A stretch of 64,000 nt of DNA, taken from Vitrella brassicaformis (Eukaryota; Sar; Vitrellaceae). The DNA lies in the NCBI GenBank assembly GCA_001179505.1, contig CDMY01000897.1:62001-126000 (forward strand), written 5' to 3'. Shown one piece after another: positions 43,501-56,100 of the stretch. How positions within the stretch are numbered: the stretch's first letter is position 1; each line of letters opens with the position of its first letter. Made by a program: the position numbers and the translations under genes. Below the pieces are notes generated by a model, which saw only the letters and a program-made list of their open reading frames with translations, searched no databases and was not told where the DNA came from.

Positions 43501-46037
43501 TCAAGGTCCAGCTCGTAGATGGAGCTGGCCGAGCTCGAGGGGGGCGAAGTTGCGGAGGTTCTGCAGCTCGATCTCCTCCAGAGGATCAAGCGGCATCAAT
43601 TTGGCCCCACCTGATCATGGATCGATGAGACACGAGCGACACACACATAAAGTGACCACCATAATCCGCCCGCCCTTCAGGGGGGCCAGGCCAGGCCTCC
43701 TCTGTAGTGCAGCCGCTGGTCTGTGCCGGTCAGTCGGTCTTCTTACCGCTGGCCGCATCATCTATGCTCGCCGGGATCTCCTGCTGTTGATGCAGCGGTG
43801 CCGGCAATTGGAAAGGCATCTGGGGCTTGGGTGCGGGCGGGATCGACGGGAGTACCACGTGAGACGACCCGAAGCCGCCAGCCATCATGCTGCCGTCACC
43901 GAGAGTCGGGCTCACCACACCACGTGCTGGTCGGATACAGCGGCTTGGGTCATGCCCTGGGGTGACGACATGGTGGGCAGAAACGAGGGACCAAACCAAG
44001 GGTGATCCAATGCCTCTTGAGCTGACACACAAATCACAGAGCGTCTCTTCAGGGATCCATCCAGATGGGAGAGCTATCCTAACCTCACCTGAGAATAGTC
44101 TGTTGTTTGGGTTGTACTCAAGGAGTCTGCTGACGAGGTCAGTGGCCGCAGGGAATCGCTTAGCCACCGCATCATCAAAACTTACACCCTGACACAGATG
44201 AAGGGGTCAGTTGTGTCTCAGGGCTTGTCTGTGTTGATATGGCTGCTGTCTCCCGCCTCTTACCTGACTGAGTATTCTTAAGACTTCCTCGTTGCTTTTG
44301 CAGCTGGACAAGTCATATGGGAGATAAACCGTGAATCAACACATACGCGTGGGGGGATGTCTCTGGCTTACAGGATGACGCCGCAGCTCCACAGATCCGA
44401 CGCCCGTGTGTACTGGCCCTTGTGGCACTCGGGGGCTGCACACAACAGACACACTTTCCCACTCTGGTCTGTATTGCTTCCTTCGCTCATTCTCTCACCA
44501 TGTAATCTTTGGTGCCGACTCCCCATCTCGAAAACGAACGCAGCTGATGTGACAGCACAATGAGATATACTTCCCTTGGTCTGCTATTTCCTTCCGAATA
44601 CAAATATGTCGCTTACTGTCCCATGGGTCTCCCCATCCGTCCAGCGGTGCACCTCCACGGCCCAATACCGAGGATCTCCCTCGCCTTCCCGCCTGCACGA
44701 CACATCAGAACCGAGCCCACGAATGTGTCAGTGTGTGAGTGATGCTTGTGTGTTGATCACTTACGCAGGCACTGCCGCCTGGTGGCGGAAGCCGCTCAGG
44801 CATGCCTTGAGGAATCTGCCGTTGGTCAGCACCGCCTCAAACAACAGCACACGCGACGGCTTGAGGCCACGGTGGACACAATTGCTGAACACAGGCAACA
44901 GAAAATGTCTGTGCGCGACTGTATCCTCACAAGATGTCTGCCTTGCTGACCACTGATGCACCACTTTGAATCCCTCCAGAGCACCCCCTTCGAACCACCC
45001 GATCAGCGAGTCCGACGCTGTCTTGACCTTCTCACTGAACGACACACACGATGCCGAGGATCAGTTTGGCTCTTGTAGCTTCATTTTTCGTTCAATTTAC
45101 CTCTCGAGCAGCGATTGTACGTCGCCGCTGGCTCTTACGCTGGGGATGAACACGTATGAGTCCTTGACGGTGGCCTATCCGACAAGTGCGATGTACGGTG
45201 ACCGTGCAGCCACATAGGACTAAGCGCAGGCGGCACACGTGATCTGCATAAGACACGCACACAACCTGTACTGATGCATTCACGTATGCAGCCATCGTAC
45301 CATGACGTAGGTGTGTGGGCGTGGAGTGATTTGGTATACCTGCATGACGAAATGTCCAACACGTTGCCTGCTGGCTGCGGCAACAGGGACGCTCTCTTCG
45401 CCACCACCAACTACCTCCAGTCCATGCGTCACGGTGTCTAAGTGAAAGGGAGAAAGGAAGAACCATGCACGCCGTGAGCGCTTTCCTCTTGCGAAGTCCG
45501 TGTCGTGAACAGCCGTCCCATGGACCTTGTGCGGTCGCTCACTTGGCTTGGGTGTCTTGGTGTATTCAAGGCGCTTCCGTGCCATCCAACCAAGTCGGTC
45601 TGCCCATACGACCATCTGCACACAAAGGCACACAGAGGGGGAGAAGGAGAGAGACACTGTGATACGCACTCTAGAGTGGTGCTCACTTGTTGGGCGTCAC
45701 GTCATCGGTGTATCCACAAGACTGTCATAGATATAAAACGTAGGCAGCGATGAACGCGGCCCTCCCGTGCGCGACCTCCGACTGGCCATGTGACGGGTGC
45801 GCACGCCTGAAAGAAAGAACGCGGCTTCATTCATCCTTACTTGTGCGCCGCTTCATTCATCCTTACTTTTATCAGAGAATACCCCTCTTCCCCTTTGTTG
45901 CCTATTCGCTCACCAGTGGTGCTACTCGGCCCTCTCGGCGCGTTCGATTGGCGCCTCCTCGCCACCTTTGCCACAGCGCCCGCAAAGGCGACAGCAGCCA
46001 GGGCCGCGACCGAGACGACGGGGAAGGTGAAAACCAT
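43501..46037 (-). CDS. Predicted pseudokinase with N-terminal membrane anchor
   Basis: The proposed start is ATG 46037 (MVFTFPVVSVAALAAVAFAG, a hydrophobic anchor, then KVARRRQSNAP). The kinase fold is recognisable: DSYVFIPSVRASGDVQSLLE; NCVHRGLKPSRVLLFEA as catalytic loop; GRFLKACLSGFRHQ where DFG is expected; WAVEVHRWTDGETHG; WGVGTKDYM then PECHKGQYTRASDLWSCGVI (APE and DxWSxG regions); NEEVLRILSQ; FPAATDLVSRLLEYNPNNRL; and AQEALDHPWFGPSFLPTMSS. HRD is HRG, the loop Asn is Arg and DFG is LSG, so the canonical catalytic and metal-binding residues are missing. The C-terminus is GAKLMPLDPLEEIELQNLRN and ends at TGA 43501-43503. A frame break lies at the five-base C-run (43431-type run at 44431-44435) before PEC. 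The closest family is the CDPK/CAMK-like kinases by the C-lobe motifs (inference). Confidence 0.65.
45726..45755 (-). repeat. 70-bp dispersed repeat, copy 4 (partial)
   Basis: On the minus strand the core reads CATCGCTGCCTACGTTTTAT then ATCTATGACA. Only the first ~30 bases of the repeat are present. It falls in the 5' part of the pseudokinase gene. Confidence 0.6.
45815..45866. repeat. 26-bp near-perfect tandem duplication in intron
   Basis: GCTTCATTCATCCTTACTT occurs at 45824 and again at 45850, period 26. It lies in the first intron of the pseudokinase gene. Confidence 0.8.
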
Positions 46038-47184
46038 AAGGGGCAGCACATGGCCGGCGACAATCACCAAACGTTTCCCCTGCGTGAGCAGTCGTATGCA
46101 TGCATACACATGAATGCAGCTGCTGCATATGCACCGACCTGTGCGTCTGTGAGGCGGCCGTCGTCCAGCTCTTGCAGCAGCGTGTTGAATATATGCGGAT
46201 GTGCTTTTTCCATTTCGTCGAACAGCACCGCGATGTACACATCAATACATATGCACGTGTCAGGGGAGTAACGACATATGTGTATAAACACACCTGTAAG
46301 GGCGCCTCTTGACGGCCTCTGTGAGCTGGCCGCCCTCCTCGTAGCCCACGTAGCCGGGCGGCGAGCCTGATGTGTATCATATAGAATGTGATTACATGTA
46401 TATACATACATCTTATATACCAATGAGTCTGCTGACTGAGTGGCTTTCCGGGAACTCCGACATGTCGAAGCGCACAAGGTTCTTCTCGTCGTCGAATGGC
46501 TGCATGCATGTGTGCACACACGTGTACACATGTGTCTCTGGCGGTCTGTCTGTGTGCAGTGAGTACGTCACCTCTGCTGCGACTGCCTTGGCAAGGTTCG
46601 TCTTGCCCACACCTGTTGCAAACACGTTGTGTTGTGTTCTGTGCGAAGACTAGGCCTGGATACCCACCTGTAGGCCCCAGAAATAGAAAGGAGCCCAGCG
46701 GCTTCCCCCGCCGGCTCAAACCAGACCTGAACACAAACACACAGAACACAAACAACCTTTCTATGTTGCGTGCGCGTGTGTGTGTCTCGAAACATGCGCG
46801 TCAGCACCCCGATCTCAGCACGGCATCGACCACGGCTTGGACGGCGTAGTCTTGCCCCACCGCTCGCTGAGATCAGCAAAGATGCCCCTCTCTCTCTCTC
46901 GCCCTGTGTGTGTGTGCGGACCTGGTGGAGGCGCTTTGAGAGGTCCAGAAGCCTCTCGCTCTCGCTGGTGGTCAGCTTGGTCACGGGGATGCCCGTCCAA
47001 TCAGACAGCTGTGCACAAATGGATGTGCAGGTGTATGCACGTGTGAATGTGCTTCTCAAACCAACGAGCGCACCACAGCGGCGATCTGATCGGCGCCGAC
47101 GATTATGACATTCTGTACACACCATTAACAGGTGTACGTGTGTGCAATGACATTATGTATACACGTACCTGTGCCGAGATGCCT

Positions 47185-47254
47185 GGACGACCGAAGCCTT
47201 TCACTTCACCGCCGAGCACGGACGACCGAAGCCTTTCACTTCACCGCCGAGCAC
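47185..47254. repeat. 35-bp perfect tandem duplication in Clp gene
   Basis: The unit starting GGACGACCGAAGCCTTTCAC occurs at 47185-47219 and 47220-47254. It spans an in-frame TGA right after VDEACSAVK on the minus strand, at the place where the ClpB middle (coiled-coil) domain should begin. Confidence 0.9.
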
Positions 47255-48342
47255 GCCTCGTCGACTGCAACGCACGAATGCATATGTGTGATACAGTGCT
47301 GTGGCATGTGAGAATATGTGCACCAACCGATGTCGACCGCCTTGTCGGGCTGGTTCCGGTAGGGGACGTACCGATTGCTGCAAAGGCACAGCGGCATCCT
47401 TGCGCACCGGTATTTGAGCGTGGCGTATGTGTACGTGAGCTGCACGGCGGCCATGAGTGCGTCGTCAGCGATGCGGACGTTGTGGCTCTTCTCGTACTTG
47501 TCCTTCACGCCTGTGTACATCCACACAAACATAAAAAGTACGTGCCTGTGCTCATCTATCTAGGTGTGCATGGGTGTGTATATGAACCGCGCAAAATCGA
47601 TCTCACAAACACCTGCACGCAGCCAGAGACACGGACAGGTCATATATGCAGCTCCCGTGTCTCTGGCCGCTTGCCTTCTGGAACCGTCTCTCAAATGCGG
47701 CGTCCTGTGTACACGGACATGCACAGAGACCCACACTTCTTCTTTGGATGCTCACCTTTTCTATGTGCTTGTGGTATTCGTCTTGAGTCGTTGCGCCGAT
47801 GCGTCTGCATGCGTACGCATTAGTGGGCTGTGCAGATCCCTCCGCGGTTGTGTGTGTGTGTACTTGACGCTTGGCGGGCTTGAGCAAGTTGGCGGCATCC
47901 ATGGCACCTTCTCCTTTCCCTACATACAGTGTATGTGTCTTCGCTTGTGTGTACACAAGTGTGTCTAGTACCTGCCCCAAGCCGAAGATTCAGCTCGTCA
48001 AAAAACAGAATCACCTCGCCTGCATTCCACATTCGTGAAGGAAAACGTGTGTATGCATACACATGTGCACTGCTGTGCACCTTTGCTCTCTTCTGCCTCC
48101 TTGATCACTTGCTTCAGCCGCTCTTTGAAATCGCCGCGCAGCTTGGCACCTGATCGATCCGCCTCAACACGCGTATCCATGCAGACTGAGTGAGCAACGA
48201 ATTGTATTGTATTATATGTATTGGTCCACCCGCAATCAGGCCAGCCAGGTCGACTTCCACAACACGACTGCCTTGGAGCTGCTCGGGCACGCGGCCCTCT
48301 CGAGCGCGACGGCCCAGCGCTTCGACGATGGCCGTCGTGCCC

Positions 48343-48362
48343 ACTCCCGGCTACTCCCGGCT
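48343..48362. repeat. 10-bp tandem duplication in Walker A exon of Clp
   Basis: ACTCCCGGCT occurs twice in a row. Ignoring one copy, the minus strand reads GEPGVGTTAIV in one frame; with both, the frame shifts. Confidence 0.85.
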
Positions 48363-48561
48363 CACCTACGAGAAGAAGGCTGCTTTTGTTGTGTCAGACA
48401 TAAACCAGCCACAAAGCGAGCGATGGGGGGACGAAGTAAAGACTGAGATCTTTTCGTACGTGGTCTTGCTGAGGATGGTCACGACGCGCTCCAGCTCTTC
48501 TTCTCGGCCGATGACTGGCGCAGCTGGACTGTTTGTCAGGTCCCTGCACCAATGGGATGAC

Positions 48562-48595
<34 letters not shown>

Positions 48596-48995
48596 CTGGA
48601 CCGTATGCGTACCAGTTGGCGTGTTGAATTGGCGCCCAAAGAGAGAGCCGTTTGCGGAAGCCGCCCAAAGAGAAAGGATGAGCAGAGAAAGGAGCAGGAT
48701 GGCCACAGGAGTCGGAAAATGGATGAAATCACGCTTTTTCTCAGAGAGACGTCCCGTCTCGCGAACGCGAAATTCTCGTCGAATTTTGTAGCTCGCATTT
48801 TGTCTGTCTAGGACATTCCGTGAAACTGCTCGCAATCCGCTCCCTGTCCCTCCCTCCGTGTGGCTTGCCTGAATGAAGTGAAGCCTGCCGCCAGCAAAGC
48901 AGCGGATATCTGACTTTCTTTCGCCTCGTCTTTCTAGCAGTGCCTACTCGTCCGCAGACGTCAGCAAAGCGACCTCAACGCTGCGTGCCGTCATT

Positions 48996-51424
<2,429 letters not shown>

Positions 51425-53150
51425 CCGAGGGAGTGTAGCGTGTGTGCAAGGATTGAGGGAAGGAAACAAGACGAGACGAGGAATGCCAATTTTTCAGACA
51501 AAGTCTGACACACACACACACATACTCACACGGACTGAAGGAGGGACGACGAGCGGGACGTCGTCAGGGATAGACAATATTTTTACCCGTGCGTACCGTA
51601 CCCACATTACATTGTGGCTAGTGCGCATTGTAGGGAATCCAGTGGATGGATGGATGGAGGGATGGAGGGATGTGTGGAGGGAAAAGGCTTTTTAGCGTGC
51701 GTGATGATGGATGTACAGAAGAGGAGGATCCAGAGGATCGGCCCGCCCCTAGGAAAGGTTTTTCCGTCCCCTGCTGGATGGATGCGCATCTGCGTGCTGT
51801 CTGTCTGTCGTCCATGTACGTGTTGTTATCGCTCCCTGGCTGCATGGCCATCGTGAGGGCTTTATGACACGCCATCCATCCATCCATTCATTCACACCCA
51901 CCACATCCACCACGACTCACCCCCAACCCACCCAGTACTCACACCACCCACTTACTTGTCTGTCTGCCTGCCCCCGTCTCGTCTCCTCTCGTTTTCACGC
52001 CGTTGTCACTGTCATTGACCCACGTGTGTGTGCGTGCAGTGTCCTGGTGGTAGGTACGTGGATGTGAATTAACCACTCACACACACAGAGACATACACAC
52101 AGAGGGAGAGAGAGGAGAGAGTGTAGGAGCAAGTCCGTCTATGCGTGTCGTCGTCATCCGTCCTTAGCGTGTTTGGTATGGTAGTAATGGAATGGAATGG
52201 ATGCCTCATTGTCCATCCATGAGCAGCGGTTCCCTTGCTGCACGTCACCCTTTCCAGCTGCTCCACCCGACGGAGCAGCTGACAGACGTGGCCTGCGGGC
52301 AGGCTAACCTTTGCTCATACAGGATGGACGCAGACGAAGGCGCAGACAGAAAGACAATCACCAATCCGCCCACACACGTAGATACAGCGGATTTTTCATC
52401 CGACTGTCTGCCTTTTCCTCTTCGTCTCTCTGTCGCTTGGACGGATTTTTCACACTGAGAGAGGTATGTCCGCGGCCGTCCGTCCGTCCACCTCCCTTTG
52501 TGTGTACGTCGATCTGTCGCCTGATGTGTGTCTCGGAGAGGGGGCGAGGGAGAGAGAAGGGAATCGCAAAGAGAGAGGTGTCAGTAAAGCGGTGATTTGT
52601 CTTCTCGGTCGCCCCGCCATCACGTGAGCTCTCTCTGGTACTCTCTGGGAAGACAGACGCCTCGGGATGGATGGAGATGTACAGACAGCCGCGTGGACTG
52701 GATGGGTCAGTGGAGGGATGTGATGTGATGGGTTGTGTTGGGTTGTGTTGGGTTGTGTTGGGTTGTGTTCGTTGCAGTGTTCGTTGCATGTGTGGCACCG
52801 CGGTACATATGCCGTACGTACGTACCATAGTTAGCGTTGTTTGTGCAGACGGCGCAAGCGATTCAAACAGTGATCGGTGCCATGTGGACAGAGCTTAATT
52901 TTTGGAGATTTGGAACTACCTAACAACTTCTGCATGCAATCATGGGGGCGTCCCACGGGGGCGTCTCAAGAGCGCGGTGATCTGAAAGGTCCTCCTTGAG
53001 CAACGTGATCTGGAGGGCGCATCGCATTGGAAAGGACAGCGCATTGGAAAGGACAGCGCATTGCAAAGGTCAGCTCATTCTGCTGCTGCTGCTAATGGGG
53101 CTTGTCAGTGGTCATTGCTGCCTTGTCTTTCTTAGACTGAGTGGTCAACC
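51425..53150. other. Intergenic region rich in short tandem repeats
   Basis: No gene is seen over 1.7 kb. It contains GGAT runs (51643-51670), CATC and CACC runs (51873-51935), GAGA runs, four copies of the 10-mer GGGTTGTGTT (52730-52770) and a GGAAAGGACAGCGCATT repeat (53028-53068). The last part should hold the promoter of the giant gene. Confidence 0.55.
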
Positions 53151-56100
53151 ATGGCGGCCATCAGCGGCGGCGTGCAGAACATACTCCGGAGGGCGGGAGA
53201 TCTCGGTCAGCTGCGTGCCACGGGGCAGCTCCTTTTCTCTCTACGGCTGCTCACAGTGTGTGTGCTGTGCTGCCTTGTGTGCAGATGCCAAGTCGGGGAA
53301 GATGTTCGTCTTCGACCAGGTGAGTAAGCATGCAGGCAGGGCATCCTTCTCAACTTCCTGTGTCCGTCCGTTTGTGTCTGCGTCTATCTGTGCACTCTGC
53401 CTGCAGGTGTTCAATTACCTGGAGAACTATCACGAGGAGTACCCGTCCCACCAGCAGCCGTCCGAGCAGGCGGCCAGGGAGCCAGGCGCCAGCCGGGCCT
53501 CGGTGCGCCGGCTGTTCCTCGAGGAGAGCCCCGACCTGTTTGCACGGATGCTGCGCGAATGTCGGCTGGAGGTGTTGCCCTTCGATAGGGACAGCCGGAC
53601 GCTGTACGACTTTCTCAACGACTACCGATTCCTCAAACTCGACACGCAGCCCAACGACCGAACGCTGCAGGTCAGTCGATGTGCGAAGAAAAAGAAAAGC
53701 ACGAAGAGCTGGTACAGGCGATTTTATGTGTGGGCAGGAGCACACACCGTTTGTGTCGAATGGCAAGCTGACGATTGCCTCGAGCGAGGCAGTCGCCATC
53801 AACCTGCCTGAGTTCCACTCAGGCGCCGAACGGAACATCACCTTCTCGTTCCACTTTGCACTCGAGAGCTTCCCCGTCACACAGACGGAGGAAACGCACA
53901 GTAGTGCGACCCCCACAGCTGCCCAACAGACTCCTCAGCAGCAGCAGCAGCCAACCGCCACGGCAGCTCAGTTCGGCCTTTCCTTTGGGCAGACGAGGGT
54001 GTATTTCTCGCCAGAAGGGGAGGAGGGGATCCAGGAGCAGCAGCAACAGCAGCAAAAGACACAGGCGGGCAAGAGAGGGACCTCTGCTGCTGGAGCGGAC
54101 AAGTCTAAGCGGAAGGAAAAAGAGAGGAGTGGGGATGAGGAGGCGGAGAGCGGCCCGATTGTGCAGAGTCAGTTCCGGCAGGTATACTTGCAGGAGGGCA
54201 GCGAGCCTGTGCAGGCCACCAAACTCACATCATTCTCTTTCCTGGAAGGTAAGGTACCTACAGACGCCGATGGATGCGTACGTATGTGTGGGCATGCATC
54301 CTTCGGGTGTGTTGATTGGCTGGCCTGGCAGGGGAGCGCATTCGTTGTGTGGTGAACATCAGCCTGGATGGGCTTTCATACCTGTCTCTATACAAGGCAA
54401 GCAGACCGGCAGGCATTCGGGGAGGGGAGCCAGCCTTCTTTGCACAGACATGTATATTCGTAGTGGTGTGCCTCTGGTCTGTCTGCAGGGTACGAGCAAC
54501 CACTCATCCAATGTCAAGCCCTTCGTGCTGCCCCTCCGACTCAACCGATCGGGATTCTGCCAGTCGGACACACACCACACCAGACAGACATCAGACAAGC
54601 CATCACATGAGCACCCAGACAATGACGTGTGTGGATGTATGTATGGACCTTGTGTGCAGCCCCGCCAATTTGCAGACGTCCTTCGTCACAATCTTCCTGT
54701 CAGGACCTGGTGGGTATGCAAGGGTCGTTTGTGCATGTGCATGTGAATGTCATGGGTTATTGTTTGTCCACGTCTGCGCTGCACACTGTATATACAGGTC
54801 CGAAGGTGGTGTCTCTTGAGAGTTTGGCGTTCTTCCAGACCTATGTTGAGGTCGACTCGTCTCTGCTGGGTACGCTATTCACTTTTGCGAACCGCTACCG
54901 TCTCATGTATGGGTATGTGTACACATCTCTGCATAAGGACAGATCCGATCGACATGTCCGTGAGGGACAGCGCGCTGAAGCTGCTGCATCTGATCGAGCC
55001 CATCCTAAGCCCGGCGACGGGCAAGATCATGCCGCAGACAGAGGGGGCCGACAGCCGCTCGTCGCTCATCCAGTGCGTCATGAAGATACTCACCTCGGGC
55101 ATCACAGACGCAGGTACATACGTGCTTATGCGGGAAGGGTAAGAAAGAAAGTGAGTCACACAAAATGCACAGTGGCATTTGGATGTGGGTGTGGTGTTGC
55201 GGACAGAGTCGGCGACATGCAGCATCCTGAATGAGTTTCAGAAGATTCTGCTCCGGCTGGAGGACAAAGTACAAAAAGGCCTGACTGACACCAGAGATAC
55301 GCACAGGGGGGGATGTGTACATATGTGGCCACCCCACAGGCGACGCTGGGCAGCTACGTGAAGGATCTCATCGACCTGCTACAGCACTTCTGGACTAAGC
55401 ACTCACCCAAGCAGCAAACTACACCTGCTGCCGGTGTGCGCAGAGTGTTCGGCCGCGCGGCCGCGCTGGCCGCCCCTGCTGCTGCGGGGCTGCCCAGAGA
55501 CGATGAAACGAGCACTGAGAAGCGCCGCGTCTCCTCTGCTGTCGGCACTCTCATCCAAATGATCACCGCGCTCGTGGCAGATGATGAAAGACGGTCAGCT
55601 CGACTCGACGCCATCCACATGCACAGCGTCTCTGTTCATGTGTCGCGGGTGGGGTGGATGGCGTGAATGGGTGTGTCCTCAGGTGCACGGAAGCGCTGCG
55701 TTACAACGACAACGCGCTGTTCAATGTGTTTCGTCGCATCTTGGACACGTCGCTGTCGTCTGCCGGTGTGGGCAGCCCGATAGTGCAGCAGGTGGTGGCC
55801 ACACTCTACGCCCTCAACATTGTTGGCAGGCCGCAGAGAGTCGCCGTGCTGGTACGCACGCACAAGGCCTCGTGAATTCCATGGCAAGAAGGCAATCTGA
55901 TTGTTTGTTTGTGTGTATTTGTGCGTGTGTGTGTGTGTGTGTGTGGTGAGCAGGGTGGTCCCATGTCCGAGACCATCTATCTCAATGACGCCAAGCGCGA
56001 AGTGGCCCGACTCACGCAAGGAGTGAGGCAGGCCGTCACAGAGCCCACCATACGTAGACACAGATCACTAGGAACACATGACACAACGGTGGATGCGTAT

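Larger units (their letters stand above)
46139..48805 (-). pseudogene. clpB: ClpB-type AAA+ chaperone, N-terminal and D2 core part, damaged first ATPase domain
   Basis: Exons in order carry DLTNSPAAPVIGREEELERV (start of D1); [55 protein letters not shown] (Walker B); [86 protein letters not shown]; and LSDWTGIPVTKLTTSESERL. D2 follows: [38 protein letters not shown] (Walker A intact), [39 protein letters not shown] and [20 protein letters not shown] to LTDAQ at 46139. D1 Walker A reads GEPGVG-T-T, so the Lys is Thr. A 10-bp tandem duplication breaks that exon, and the usual segment after DAAFERRFQ is absent. The family normally disaggregates proteins as an ATP-driven hexamer. Gene or relic cannot be settled here. 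Confidence 0.65.
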
